DNA of 15,437 bases from an uncultured Porphyromonas sp. (GTDB lineage: Bacteria; Bacteroidota; Bacteroidia; Bacteroidales; Porphyromonadaceae). Within the stretch, counting starts at the first letter, position 1, and every line of letters begins with the position of its first letter. The translations under genes and the position numbers were made by a program. The DNA lies in NCBI GenBank assembly GCA_902490315.1, contig CABUDK010000029.1, positions 1-15,437 on the forward strand. Reading direction: 5' to 3'. The notes beneath the pieces were generated by a model. The model was not told the DNA's origin, did no database searches, and was given only the letters and a program-made list of their open reading frames with translations. Shown in pieces: positions 6,151 through 13,997 of the stretch.

Positions 6151-6966
6151 TCAAGGGTGGCGTAGCCTATCTTCTTGATTTTGTTTTAATATCGTCGCAA
6201 TGGTGTCTAAACTCTTCTGAATAGTAGAGTATTGATCATTACCCTGTACTAGTCCTTTCCGAAGAGCTATAACGGCATTTGTTAAGTCGTCCCGTACGAT
6301 TAGGGAGCCAAAGAAATAGTCCTCAATCTTCAAGGTCTCATTTATAGAGTATACTTCATTGTGTGATCTGTAAGATCCTGTGAATTCTATTGGCATGCTA
6401 CGATGACTATTCAGCCACTCAATAAACTCAGCACTCCTTACTTCTTCTTTCGTCATACAGAATTGTACCACTCCGTTATTGCCCCAATTGCTAGATAGCA
6501 TAAAAAATTTATCCTCACCAGCACCAACCGTAAAGGACTTATCCTTAAGGCCAACATAAACATCTCGTATATACTGAACAAATAGAGAGTCTATAAACGC
6601 TTCTGAAAACTTCAAATTCACATTACGCGCAGCCTCTTTACCCACATTTGAGACCTTCAAGACTATGTCACCTTCTTTGTCTGCTAATGAAAAGACCAGT
6701 CTTGCCCTATGCTCTTCATTCCACTGTCTTTTCATTTCTGCTAGCTGTCTTTGATTTTGTCTAAGACTCTTCGCTGTATAAAAGATCATAACGAAAGAAG
6801 CTATCGTTCCCAAGTAACTTGCCCAAAAATACAGCCAATCTATAGACTTGCCAACAACAGGATAAGAGCACCTTTCGGGTACCGGGATTGAAACTAAAGC
6901 GTTAATAACGACAGGGATCAATATGACAACTACAACCGTCAAACATCTCAAAACCGTTCCCCTCAT
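6151..6966 (-). CDS. two-helix membrane protein of unknown function with coiled segment and cytoplasmic domain
   Basis: I do not recognise a named family. The 271 residues show a hydrophobic helix at about 7-28, a second at about 43-64 (WLYFWASYLGTIASFVMIFY), then a charged, glutamine-rich helix (66-90). After that comes a beta-rich domain beginning VFSLADKEGDIVLKVSNVGK (91-110), where the pattern 'V-S-N-x-G-x-x-x-A-x-N-V' recalls immunoglobulin-like sandwiches. The C-terminal 50 residues look helical. This layout (two helices, coil, beta domain) is common among accessory-genome proteins of many bacteria. The gene is visibly richer in A+T than the neighbouring operons, which suggests lateral gain. 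It stands alone on the minus strand, ends 11 bp before the periodic array, and is divergent from the small-gene cassette at 7173. TA-rich boxes at 7023-7031 and around 7060 (TATCTTCG, TATTTTCG on the minus strand) could be weak promoters. Confidence 0.75.
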   Translation of the reverse strand: MRGTVLRCLTVVVVILIPVVINALVSIPVPERCSYPVVGKSIDWLYFWASYLGTIASFVMIFYTAKSLRQNQRQLAEMKRQWNEEHRARLVFSLADKEGDIVLKVSNVGKEAARNVNLKFSEAFIDSLFVQYIRDVYVGLKDKSFTVGAGEDKFFMLSSNWGNNGVVQFCMTKEEVRSAEFIEWLNSHRSMPIEFTGSYRSHNEVYSINETLKIEDYFFGSLIVRDDLTNAVIALRKGLVQGNDQYSTIQKSLDTIATILKQNQEDRLRHP

Positions 6967-7126
6967 AGTCTATTTCATCATTTGTGTTTTTCGCCATATT
7001 GATCAACCTATCATATAGCATGCGAAGATACAACTTTAGTTTTACTATTATGACTGTTGGCGAAAATACAACGTTCTACTCAGATTGCTTTAGTTGATAA
7101 GACGTGCTTAGTACGATTATTTGTAG

Positions 7127-7134
7127 TACCTTTG
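7127..7134 (+). promoter_or_regulatory. -7 box upstream of the small-gene cassette
   Basis: TACCTTTG is an exact match to the TAnnTTTG consensus. It lies about 40 bp before the first small gene. No good TTG element sits 19-21 nt upstream (the nearest are at 7085 and 7095), so the promoter may need an activator or be weak. Confidence 0.5.
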
Positions 7135-7172
7135 TAGTGTCAATAAGAAATCAAAATACGGTGCAACAAGAA

Positions 7173-7319
7173 ATGGCACAAATGGCGATAACGCCCGAAG
7201 AAAAAGAACTGATAGAGAGCTTGAGAAACTACAACCGCTCCTATCCTAACGGCTATCCTGAGCTACTATGGGACCTACAGCAACTCTTTGACTCAATGGT
7301 ACGACAACCATACGAGTAA
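7173..7319 (+). CDS. small Bacteroidota protein with 'RNY..YPNG' motif, unknown function
   Basis: The 48-residue product starts MAQMAITPEEKELIESLRNY and contains RNYNRSYPNGYPELLWDLQQLFD, two predicted helices around a YPNG turn. From memory, similar very short proteins occur widely in Bacteroidota genomes, often near mobile or phage-like genes; I cannot name a family. The frame stays open upstream to 7104, but the ATG at 7173 (or 7182) is preferred because the -7 box at 7127-7134 would put the transcript start near 7140. It is followed 23-59 bp later by the DUF5053-like gene and probably co-transcribed with it. The function is unknown. Possibilities include a small regulator or one half of an addiction-type pair. 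Confidence 0.6.
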   Translation: MAQMAITPEEKELIESLRNYNRSYPNGYPELLWDLQQLFDSMVRQPYE

Positions 7320-7342
7320 CACACTCACCCCGGCATACACTT

Positions 7343-7633
7343 GTGACTGTGAAAAACATCATTCAACACTACAGCCTTATGGAAACAGTAATAACAACCC
7401 CCGAACTCATCACCGATATGAAAAAGAAGATGCAGGGCGTACTACAAGCAATCTCTTGGAGAGACTTCGCAAACACGTACTTCCACCGCTCCTCATCGTG
7501 GTTCTACCACAAAATGGACGGCATCGATGGAAACGGAAATCAAGGAGGCTTCAATCAAGAAGAAGCCACACAGATGCGAGAAGCACTTCTAGACCTAAGC
7601 GAACGCATCAGACAAGCAGCCGAAAGCATATAG
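7343..7633 (+). CDS. DUF5053-like small protein, possible helix-turn-helix
   Basis: The product (96 residues from the GTG at 7343; 84 from the ATG at 7379) contains ISWRDFANTYFHRSSSWFYH, followed by KMDGIDGNGN and a C-terminal helix with ALLDLSERIRQAAESI. From memory this matches the DUF5053 group of short Bacteroidota proteins. The segment 'SWRDFANTYFHRSSSWFYHKMDG' has the spacing of a helix-turn-helix (helix, tight turn, recognition helix), which suggests DNA binding, but this is inference. The start is uncertain: the reading from GTG 7343 or 7349 extends the first helix plausibly, while ATG 7379 is the conservative choice. It lies directly after the 'YPNG' gene and before a perfect terminator, so the two form a closed cassette. 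Confidence 0.65.
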   Translation: MTVKNIIQHYSLMETVITTPELITDMKKKMQGVLQAISWRDFANTYFHRSSSWFYHKMDGIDGNGNQGGFNQEEATQMREALLDLSERIRQAAESI

Positions 7634-7690
7634 GGAGGGCCTCATCGTCCCCTTATTGACAGAAGACGCTCTAGACTATGGAGCGCATAC

Positions 7691-7727
7691 AAAGCCCCCA
7701 CCATCCGACCGAGCCCGTGGGGGCTTT
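7691..7727 (+). terminator. stem-loop terminator closing the small-gene cassette
   Basis: AAAGCCCCCAC (7691-7701) and GTGGGGGCTTT (7717-7727) form a perfect 11-bp stem with a 15-nt loop. The U-tract is short (TTT, then CCG), with A residues symmetrically on the other side, so it might act in both directions. It is 58 bp beyond the DUF5053-like stop. Confidence 0.75.
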
Positions 7728-7813
7728 CCGTATGAGTCCCCTATCCATTGATTGTCTGGGGCTGCTCTCCCTACACCGCTGTTACTCGTATTTTCAACAC
7801 ATCGAGACACTCG

Positions 7814-7849
7814 TAAGATTTGCGGAGTTGAGGAGAAATTGAAATCTTA
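7814..7849. promoter_or_regulatory. 8-bp inverted repeat upstream of the ftsX promoter (operator candidate)
   Basis: TAAGATTT (7814-7821) and AAATCTTA (7842-7849) are perfect inverted copies separated by 20 bp. The right arm lies where a -33 element would be expected for the -7 box at 7871-7878. That position would suit a repressor or activator dyad, but it could also be chance. Confidence 0.4.
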
Positions 7850-7870
7850 GCTCCACTTCAGATATTTGAG

Positions 7871-7932
7871 TACCTTTGCATAAATACTGTATGATGCCCT
7901 TTGTATAGTCTCTGATATAGACTAGAGAAGGG
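7871..7932 (+). promoter_or_regulatory. -7 box and leader hairpin of the ftsX operon
   Basis: TACCTTTG (7871-7878) is an exact TAnnTTTG box, about 135 bp before ftsX. The predicted leader would fold into a hairpin in which CCCTT (7897-7901) pairs with AAGGG (7928-7932) and TAGTCT (7906-7911) with AGACTA (7919-7924), with a small internal loop and a 7-nt apical loop. No known riboswitch class is recognised. A minus-strand 63-codon frame over 7794-7985 is not credible as a gene. Confidence 0.5.
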
Positions 7933-8013
7933 ACATACTGTTGCTTGACTCCTTTTATCTGTTGTACCCATAGCACATCCCGCACGTTTCACCGCTAAGA
8001 TTCACGCTCGCCT

Positions 8014-8901
8014 ATGTCGCATCACACACCTCGTCCACGGCGTCGATCGCTACTACCTTCCTCTAGGATTATTGCCATCGTCTGTATCGCCCTGCCGCTC
8101 TTTCTGCTTGGATCTATAGCTCTCTTGGAGGTAGGCAAGAGCCACCTAGAGCAGTCGGTGCGTGAGGAGATGACCTTCACCGTCCTACTAGACCCTGAGA
8201 CTACTGCTCAAGACAGTATACGACTGATGCAGCAAGTGAGTCGGGCTCCATACGTCAAAGACGTGACCTACATAACGCCCGCCGAGGCTGCACGACAGCT
8301 GGAGGAGGAAATCGGCGAAGATCCTGTGGCCGTCCTCGGCTTCAACCCCCTACAGCCCTCTCTGGAGATGCATCTCAAGTCACAGTACGCCGTAGCCGAT
8401 AGCATGGCGCAGATAGAGCAAGACTTCGCCTCGTGGGGCAATGTGCAGACGATGAGCTATCGTGGCGACATGCTCCAGATGATTGATGAGAATATGCAGC
8501 ATCTCTCGACGATCCTACTGATTGTTTCGCTGATTCTACTGATCATCGCTATCATACAGGTCAATAGTATGACCCACATTATGATCTACAGCAGACGCTT
8601 CCTGATCCGCTCTATGACCCTACTGGGTGCCAAACCGAGCTTGATACGTAAGCCCTTTACCACCTACAGCATCTTCAACGGTCTGTGGGGTGGTCTGCTG
8701 GCGACTTGCATGATCCTAGGCACGCTCTGCTATATGATGCAGCGCAACCCGCTACTCCTCGAGAGCTATCTCAGCTACACCGAGGTTGCTATCATCCTGG
8801 GGGGGATTATCTGTCTTGGTATCTTGCTCTCTTGGATCACCGCTTCTATATCGACGAGCAGATACATTCGGATGGATGGCGGACGCATTGTCATGGCTTA
8901 G
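8014..8901 (+). CDS. ftsX: cell-division permease-like protein FtsX
   Basis: FtsX forms, with the ATPase FtsE, an ABC-like complex at the septum that controls peptidoglycan hydrolases. The 295 residues show the family plan: a short basic cytoplasmic tail (RPRRR), TM1 at about 19-40, and a periplasmic domain of about 120 residues (45-160). Three more helices follow at about 166-185, 218-242 and 257-280. The loop RSMTLLGAKPSLIRKPF (199-215) is the typical cytoplasmic coupling segment that contacts FtsE. FtsE is not encoded in the window. The gene opens a long plus-strand operon and follows a 135-nt leader. Confidence 0.93.
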   Translation: MSHHTPRPRRRSLLPSSRIIAIVCIALPLFLLGSIALLEVGKSHLEQSVREEMTFTVLLDPETTAQDSIRLMQQVSRAPYVKDVTYITPAEAARQLEEEIGEDPVAVLGFNPLQPSLEMHLKSQYAVADSMAQIEQDFASWGNVQTMSYRGDMLQMIDENMQHLSTILLIVSLILLIIAIIQVNSMTHIMIYSRRFLIRSMTLLGAKPSLIRKPFTTYSIFNGLWGGLLATCMILGTLCYMMQRNPLLLESYLSYTEVAIILGGIICLGILLSWITASISTSRYIRMDGGRIVMA

Positions 8902-8932
8902 TCACTATCTTATACATCACAACTTATCTATT

Positions 8933-9193
8933 ATGGTATTTGGCAAGAAGAACTATATCCTCCTAGCGATTTCCGTGGGGATCATCATCTTGGGTCTCCT
9001 CTTAATGTCGGGAGGAGGTAGTGCAGACAGCACAGAGTTTACGGCTGAGATCTTTAGCACACGCCGTATCGTCGTGGCGCCTATCGTCACCCTGATCGGC
9101 TTCCTCCTAATCATCTACGCTATCATGGCTAAGCCCAAAAGCCCCAACAAAAGCAAAGACAAGGATAGCAATACTACGCCACATAGCAAGTAA
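8933..9193 (+). CDS. DUF3098 family small membrane protein
   Basis: This 86-residue protein has two hydrophobic helices, about 8-26 and 46-66, with a short hairpin loop (STEFTAEIFSTRR) and a lysine-rich hydrophilic tail (67-86). The pattern, including 'E-I-F-S-x-R-R-I-x-V-A-P', and the place between ftsX and uppP match the DUF3098 proteins of Bacteroidota. Its function is unknown; the fixed position suggests a link to cell division or undecaprenyl-phosphate metabolism. The ATG at 8933 is chosen. The frame is open further upstream, but that region overlaps ftsX. The gap to ftsX is 31 bp and to uppP 24 bp. Confidence 0.85.
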   Translation: MVFGKKNYILLAISVGIIILGLLLMSGGGSADSTEFTAEIFSTRRIVVAPIVTLIGFLLIIYAIMAKPKSPNKSKDKDSNTTPHSK

Positions 9194-9217
9194 ACCACTT
9201 GTACCGATAGTCTTAAG

Positions 9218-10069
9218 ATGACGCTACTCGAATCCATTATTCTAGCCATCGTAGAGGGGCTGACGGAGTTTCTCCCAGTCAGCTCTACGGGACACATGAT
9301 CCTCACGCAGGGTATACTCGGGATGGAGAGTACCCCTTTCCTACGGGCCTTTACGGTGATGATCCAGTTTGGTGCGATCCTATCGGTCGTGGTGCTGTAC
9401 TATAAGCGCTTCTTCACCTTTCGTGTGGAGGAGAGCGCACGACAGCTACCTCAGCGGTGGCAGTGGGTCGGACGCTTCTCCTTTTATATCAAGCTCCTCG
9501 TCGGTCTGATCCCCGCAGCAGTCATCGGGCTACTACTGGAGGAGCAGATAGACAAGCTCCTGGACAATGTCTACGTGGTCGCCACGATGCTCCTCTTGGG
9601 CGGTATCTTTATGCTTTTCATCGATCGCATTTGGTCTGCTAAGAAGCAGACTGTGGAGCGTCCGTCGTACCGCAACGCTTTCGTCATAGGTTGTTTTCAG
9701 ACCATCGCCATGATCCCTGGGGTGTCACGCTCTATGGCGACGATCGTAGGTGGACTGCAGCAGCGACTCACGAGACGAGCAGCGACCGAGTTCTCCTTCT
9801 TTCTAGCAGTGCCGACGATGCTAGGCGCCACCCTGCTCAAGGGCTACAAGCTCCTCGCTGATCCCGTCTCTAGTCAGATGCTTCAGGAAAACTGGACGGC
9901 ACTACTCGTGGGCAACGTGGTTGCCTTCGTGGTGGCACTGCTGGCGATCAAGTTCTTTATCAACTATGTGACCCGCTACGGCTTCAAGCTCTTCGGCTAC
10001 TACCGTATCGTGGTCGGTCTACTGGTACTCATCCTACTACTCTGCGGGGTGCCCCTAGCGATGCATTAA
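9218..10069 (+). CDS. uppP: undecaprenyl-diphosphatase UppP (BacA)
   Basis: This integral membrane phosphatase converts undecaprenyl diphosphate to the monophosphate, recycling the lipid carrier for peptidoglycan and polysaccharide synthesis; extra copies give bacitracin resistance. The two signature regions are intact: EGLTEFLPVSSTGH (13-26, with the catalytic E17 and H26) and PGVSRS (167-172, with the phosphate-contacting arginine). The length of 283 residues with about eight hydrophobic segments is typical. One base separates its stop from the truB start, which argues for translational coupling. Confidence 0.97.
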   Translation: MTLLESIILAIVEGLTEFLPVSSTGHMILTQGILGMESTPFLRAFTVMIQFGAILSVVVLYYKRFFTFRVEESARQLPQRWQWVGRFSFYIKLLVGLIPAAVIGLLLEEQIDKLLDNVYVVATMLLLGGIFMLFIDRIWSAKKQTVERPSYRNAFVIGCFQTIAMIPGVSRSMATIVGGLQQRLTRRAATEFSFFLAVPTMLGATLLKGYKLLADPVSSQMLQENWTALLVGNVVAFVVALLAIKFFINYVTRYGFKLFGYYRIVVGLLVLILLLCGVPLAMH

Positions 10070-10070
10070 G

Positions 10071-10835
10071 ATGAATCAGGAAGTCTCCTCCAAGCTCTAC
10101 ACTCCTGCCGACCTGCAGGCTCATCGCCCCCTCACGCTATGTACGGGAGCGATCATACCTTTGGACAAGCCGTTGGGGTGGACCTCCTTTGACGTGGTCA
10201 ATAAGGTACGCATCATGGTGCGCCAGGTGACAGGGGTCAAGCGCATCAAGGTGGGACACGCTGGGACGCTCGACCCACAGGCGACGGGCGTGCTGGTGCT
10301 CTGCACAGGGCGTGCTACGAAGCTGATCGAGCAGCTGATGGATCACGACAAGGAGTACTGCGCCACGCTCCAACTCGGAGCCACCACACCCTCTTTCGAT
10401 AGCGAGCACGAGATCGACGCGACCTATCCCTACGAACATATCACGGAGGAGATGGTGCGGAGTACCTTGCGCCAGTTCACGGGAGAGATCGATCAGCGAC
10501 CTCCCACCTTCTCGGCAGTCAAGGTAGGCGGCATACGCGCCTACGACCTAGCCCGTCAGGGACAGGAAGTAGAGCTAGCGCACAAGCGCGTCACCATTCA
10601 CGAGCTCGAGCTGGTGAGCTTTACGCCCCCCACCCTACAGCTACGTATCGTCTGTAGCAGAGGCACCTACATTCGTTCGTTGGCTCGTGACCTCGGCACG
10701 GCTCTCGACTCGGGAGCTTATCTCACCCAGCTGGTGCGGACACGCTCTGGCGAGGTGTCACAGGCGGACTGCTTTAGCCTCGATCAACTAGACGAGCTAC
10801 TAGCCCTAACGCCCGACGAGGAAAAACTCTCCTGA
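10071..10835 (+). CDS. truB: tRNA pseudouridine(55) synthase TruB
   Basis: TruB makes pseudouridine 55 in the T-loop of all elongator tRNAs. The hallmark GHAGTLDPQATGVL carries the catalytic aspartate D68. The upstream 'LDKPLGWTSFDVVNKV' and the downstream 'RPPTFSAVKVGGIRAYDLAR' and 'CSRGTYIRSLARDLG' motifs are all present. At 254 residues it lacks the C-terminal PUA domain of longer homologues, as is common in Bacteroidota. The start at 10071 gives a roughly 25-residue N-terminal extension before the conserved core. A later start cannot be excluded, but the 1-bp gap to uppP supports it. Confidence 0.96.
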   Translation: MNQEVSSKLYTPADLQAHRPLTLCTGAIIPLDKPLGWTSFDVVNKVRIMVRQVTGVKRIKVGHAGTLDPQATGVLVLCTGRATKLIEQLMDHDKEYCATLQLGATTPSFDSEHEIDATYPYEHITEEMVRSTLRQFTGEIDQRPPTFSAVKVGGIRAYDLARQGQEVELAHKRVTIHELELVSFTPPTLQLRIVCSRGTYIRSLARDLGTALDSGAYLTQLVRTRSGEVSQADCFSLDQLDELLALTPDEEKLS

Positions 10836-10885
10836 CCAAACACCCTTGCTATACTCACTCTATCCCATTAGAAACAAAATCCAAT

Positions 10886-11959
10886 ATGCGACATAAAGCG
10901 AAGCTATCACACTTTGACTACAAGCTCCCCGAGGAGCTCATTGCTCAGTACCCGACGACCTTCAGAGATCAGTCTCGTATGATGGTGCTACACCGCACCG
11001 ACGGCTCTATCGAGCATAAGAACTTTGTGGACATCCTCGACTACTTCGGGGAGAAAGACACTTTTGTCTTCAACGACACCAAGGTTTTCCCCGCAAGACT
11101 CTATGGTCTGAAGGAGAAGAATCAGGCGAAGATCGAGGTCTTCCTACTGCGCGAACTCAACGAGTCTCTGCGTCTATGGGATGTCCTCGTAGATCCAGCA
11201 CGTAAGATCCGCATCGGCAACAAGCTCGAGTTTGGCGAGGAGGGCGGTGCCCCTGTGCTGGTCGCTGAGGTTATTGACAACACCATCTCTCGAGGACGTA
11301 TCCTGCGCTTTCTCTACGATGGCTCTCATGAGGACTTCCTCAAGGATCTATACAGTCTAGGCGAAGCACCGCTACCCGCGGAGATCAAGCGACCCGCTGA
11401 GCCAAGCGACCTAGAGCGTTATCAGAGTGTTTTTGCGAAGCATATCGGCGCCGTCTGCGCTCCCGCTGCGAGCCTGCACTTTAGCGACATTGTCCTGCAC
11501 AAGCTACGCCTACAGGGGTGCAACCTGGCTTTCCTCACGTTACACCACAACCTCTCCAGCTATCAAGAGATCGAGGTTGAGGCGATCAGCAAGTATAAGG
11601 TGGAGAACGAAGAGATGTACATCCCCATCGAATGCTGCGATATCGTCAATCAAGCGCGCGACGACAATGCACAGATCGTTGCCGTCGGGGCGACCGTCAT
11701 GCGAGCCCTCGAGACGGGCGTCAGCACGGACGGCTACCTCAAGGAGTTCAGTGGCTGGACCAATGAGTTTATCTATCCGCCTTACCACATTCACTTGCCG
11801 ACCGCTATGCTGACCAACTTCAATGCGCCAAAGAGCATCAACCTCATGTGCGCTGCCACCATGGGAGGTGAGAAGAATGTGATGAATGCGATGAATGTAG
11901 CGGTCAAGGAGAAGTACCGCTTCGGCTGCTACGGAGATGCGCTCCTCATTATGGACTAA
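10886..11959 (+). CDS. queA: S-adenosylmethionine:tRNA ribosyltransferase-isomerase QueA
   Basis: QueA transfers and isomerises the ribosyl group of S-adenosylmethionine onto 7-aminomethyl-7-deazaguanine in tRNA, giving epoxyqueuosine at the wobble position. Family features include the N-terminal 'FDYKLPEELIAQYP', 'FVFNDTKVFPARLYG', 'GAVCAPAASLHFS' and 'VVAVGATVMRALET'-like segments (here VAVGATVMRALET). The length of 357 residues is normal. It lies 50 bp downstream of truB and 34 bp upstream of folK on the same strand. I looked for a preQ1-type riboswitch in the truB-queA gap and saw none; the gap is too short for most classes. Confidence 0.95.
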   Translation: MRHKAKLSHFDYKLPEELIAQYPTTFRDQSRMMVLHRTDGSIEHKNFVDILDYFGEKDTFVFNDTKVFPARLYGLKEKNQAKIEVFLLRELNESLRLWDVLVDPARKIRIGNKLEFGEEGGAPVLVAEVIDNTISRGRILRFLYDGSHEDFLKDLYSLGEAPLPAEIKRPAEPSDLERYQSVFAKHIGAVCAPAASLHFSDIVLHKLRLQGCNLAFLTLHHNLSSYQEIEVEAISKYKVENEEMYIPIECCDIVNQARDDNAQIVAVGATVMRALETGVSTDGYLKEFSGWTNEFIYPPYHIHLPTAMLTNFNAPKSINLMCAATMGGEKNVMNAMNVAVKEKYRFGCYGDALLIMD

Positions 11960-11993
11960 CCTATCTCACTAAGACTCTCTCACTGTCGCTCCT

Positions 11994-12461
11994 ATGCCTA
12001 CTGCTTACATAGCCCTCGGTAGCAACCTTGACGAGCCTCGTCATCAGTTGCTAGAGGCAATCAGGCGAATGCGCCTTCGTGGGCTCCAGATCTACAGTAT
12101 AGCCCCCTTTGTGGAGACTCGCCCCGTGGGCTTCGCTTCGGAGCATCTCTTCCTCAATAGCGTCGTGGCCGTTCACACGGCAGCGACACCAGCAGAGCTT
12201 TTGGCACAGCTTCAGGCTATCGAGCGTGAGATGGGGCGACAGCACAAGTCGCACGACGGCATCTACTCCGACCGAGTCATAGACCTAGACATCCTGCTCT
12301 ACGATCAGCGTGTCGTGACCACGCCTGAGCTCACCATCCCGCATCCTCGTATGTGTGAGCGCGCCTTCGTCCTGCAGCCACTCAGCTACATAGCACCTGA
12401 GCTCACCATCCCCACGGCGGGAGCCACCGTGGCTCAGCTACTAGGAGCCTTGCCCTCATGA
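11994..12461 (+). CDS. folK: 2-amino-4-hydroxy-6-hydroxymethyldihydropteridine pyrophosphokinase (HPPK)
   Basis: HPPK transfers pyrophosphate from ATP to 6-hydroxymethyl-dihydropterin in folate synthesis. The signature DRVIDLDILLYD (93-104) holds the magnesium-binding aspartates D97 and D99. 'IALGSNL' opens the fold, and 'PHPRMCERAFVLQPL' (116-130) provides the substrate-binding tail. The 155-residue length is that of a monofunctional enzyme; no FolB or FolP fusion is present. Its stop codon overlaps the mnmE start (ATGA, 12458-12461), implying coupled translation. Confidence 0.96.
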   Translation: MPTAYIALGSNLDEPRHQLLEAIRRMRLRGLQIYSIAPFVETRPVGFASEHLFLNSVVAVHTAATPAELLAQLQAIEREMGRQHKSHDGIYSDRVIDLDILLYDQRVVTTPELTIPHPRMCERAFVLQPLSYIAPELTIPTAGATVAQLLGALPS

Positions 12462-13870
12462 TACATGATCTGAGCGAAACGATCTGCGCACCGGCCACCG
12501 CACTAGGCGGAGGGCTTGCCGTCATACGCATCTCGGGAAGCTTAGCCCCGCAGATCGCCGAAAGGCTGCTTGGCAAAAGGCTCGCACCTCGTGAAGCTAC
12601 GACCGCTGGACTACGAATTGACGGGCAACTTATAGACCTCGTCGTAGCCACCTACTTCGCCGCGCCACACTCCTACACTGGTGAGGAGGTCGTCGAGCTA
12701 TCCTGCCACGCCTCCCCCTACATCGTACGCTCCATACTGGAGTGGATCGCTCAGCAAGAGGGGTGCCGTATGGCCGATCCTGGCGAATTTACTCGTCGTG
12801 CCTTAGCGCATGGCAAGCTAGACCTGGCCGAGGCGGAGGCGGTCGCTGACCTCATCGCTGCGACCACTGCCACACAGCACAAGATGGCTATGGAGCAGCA
12901 TACGGGCAGGCTCAGTCATCTACTCAACGAACTGCGGGCGACACTCCTACGCTTTGCTGGCCTTCTCGAGCTAGAGCTAGACTTTAGCGAAGAGGATGTC
13001 GCCTTTGCCGATCGCTCCACTCTAGTTGAAACGTTAGCCACCATACAGCACCAGCTCCGCCTGCTCACGCAAAGCTTTAGCACAGGGCAAGAGCTACAAC
13101 AAGGCATCCCGACCGCCATCATTGGAGCTCCCAATGTGGGCAAGAGCAGCCTCCTCAACGCCCTCCTCCAGCACGAGCGAGCCATCGTCAGCGACATCCC
13201 TGGCACCACCCGCGACACTGTCGAGGGGCGACTAACCATCCGAGGCACACTCTTCCGACTCATCGACACCGCCGGTCTGCGCCAGACGACCGACCTTGTG
13301 GAGCAGCTGGGCATCGAGCGCAGCTACCAGCAGATCTCCTCGGCACGGCTCATCCTTTGGGTCATCGCTCCACCCCTACCCACGTGGGACGAGCTAGAGG
13401 CACAGCTCAGCGAGATCCTTCGGCTTACCTCCCCCGATAGGACCCTCATGCTCCTGCTCAACAAGCGGGATCTACTCACCGAGCGTGAGGTCACAGACTG
13501 GCTCAGCAACTGCTCCTCCTTGTTGCAACGCAACAATGGCAAACAGCACACTACCTCTCCGCTAGCCATCTCAGCACGAGCCGCTCAGGGCATCGAAGCC
13601 CTCGAAGAGCTTATGGTCACCAGTACCCAACCCCTTCACAGCGATGAAGAGACCGTGATGCTCTACAACCTGCGCCACTACGAGGCGCTCACCAAGGCAA
13701 GTCACGCCTTAGAGTTAGTCTCCGAGGGACTCCACAACGGCTTGACCAGCGACCTCATCACCCCCTATCTCCGTGAAGCGATCGAAGAGATCGGCCTCGT
13801 CACAGGTGACTCCATCACCTCGGACGAAGTGCTCGGCTTCATCTTCTCCCACTTCTGCATCGGCAAGTAA
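12458..13870 (+). CDS. mnmE: tRNA uridine-5-carboxymethylaminomethyl(34) modification GTPase MnmE
   Basis: With MnmG, MnmE modifies U34 of certain tRNAs, using methylene-tetrahydrofolate and GTP hydrolysis. An N-terminal folate-binding domain (about 1-118) is followed by a helical domain and an inserted Ras-like G domain. The G domain carries G1 GAPNVGKSS (223-231), G2 DIPGTTRD (246-253), G3 DTAGLR (270-275) and G4 NKRD (335-338). The C-terminus ends FCIGK with the conserved cysteine C467 and the required terminal motif. The length of 470 residues is typical. The 4-bp overlap with folK couples a folate-synthesis gene to a folate-using enzyme. It is the last gene of the plus-strand cluster. 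Confidence 0.97.
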   Translation: MIHDLSETICAPATALGGGLAVIRISGSLAPQIAERLLGKRLAPREATTAGLRIDGQLIDLVVATYFAAPHSYTGEEVVELSCHASPYIVRSILEWIAQQEGCRMADPGEFTRRALAHGKLDLAEAEAVADLIAATTATQHKMAMEQHTGRLSHLLNELRATLLRFAGLLELELDFSEEDVAFADRSTLVETLATIQHQLRLLTQSFSTGQELQQGIPTAIIGAPNVGKSSLLNALLQHERAIVSDIPGTTRDTVEGRLTIRGTLFRLIDTAGLRQTTDLVEQLGIERSYQQISSARLILWVIAPPLPTWDELEAQLSEILRLTSPDRTLMLLLNKRDLLTEREVTDWLSNCSSLLQRNNGKQHTTSPLAISARAAQGIEALEELMVTSTQPLHSDEETVMLYNLRHYEALTKASHALELVSEGLHNGLTSDLITPYLREAIEEIGLVTGDSITSDEVLGFIFSHFCIGK

Positions 13871-13878
13871 CTTCTGAC

Positions 13879-13936
13879 TACCTCGGAGTGCATCGAAGAG
13901 GATGAGGATGCTCAGAGGTAATAGCTAATCCTTTTT
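13879..13936. terminator. possible weak terminator between convergent mnmE and eamA genes
   Basis: TACCTC (13879-13884) can pair with GAGGTA (13915-13920), with an inner GCATC (13890-13894)/GATGC (13907-13911). A T-run (13932-13936) lies 11 nt beyond, too far for a textbook terminator. A second small dyad, TTGTTTG (13962-13968)/CAAACAA (13981-13987), sits closer to the minus-strand gene. Either could end convergent transcripts. Confidence 0.3.
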
Positions 13937-13997
13937 GAGGCCTGCGGATCCACTTCGTATGTTGTTTGGCGTTGTATCAGCAAACAAGAGCGCTATG

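Noticed and set aside
7288..7659. 123-residue plus-strand frame overlapping the DUF5053-like gene
   Set aside because: It is in a different frame from both small genes, is very rich in Arg/His/Thr/Ser, and overlaps their better-supported reading frames.
10836..10885. preQ1 riboswitch before queA
   Set aside because: The 50-bp gap shows no pseudoknot-like hairpin with an A-rich tail; QueA acts after preQ1 in the pathway and is here probably read from the upstream operon promoter.
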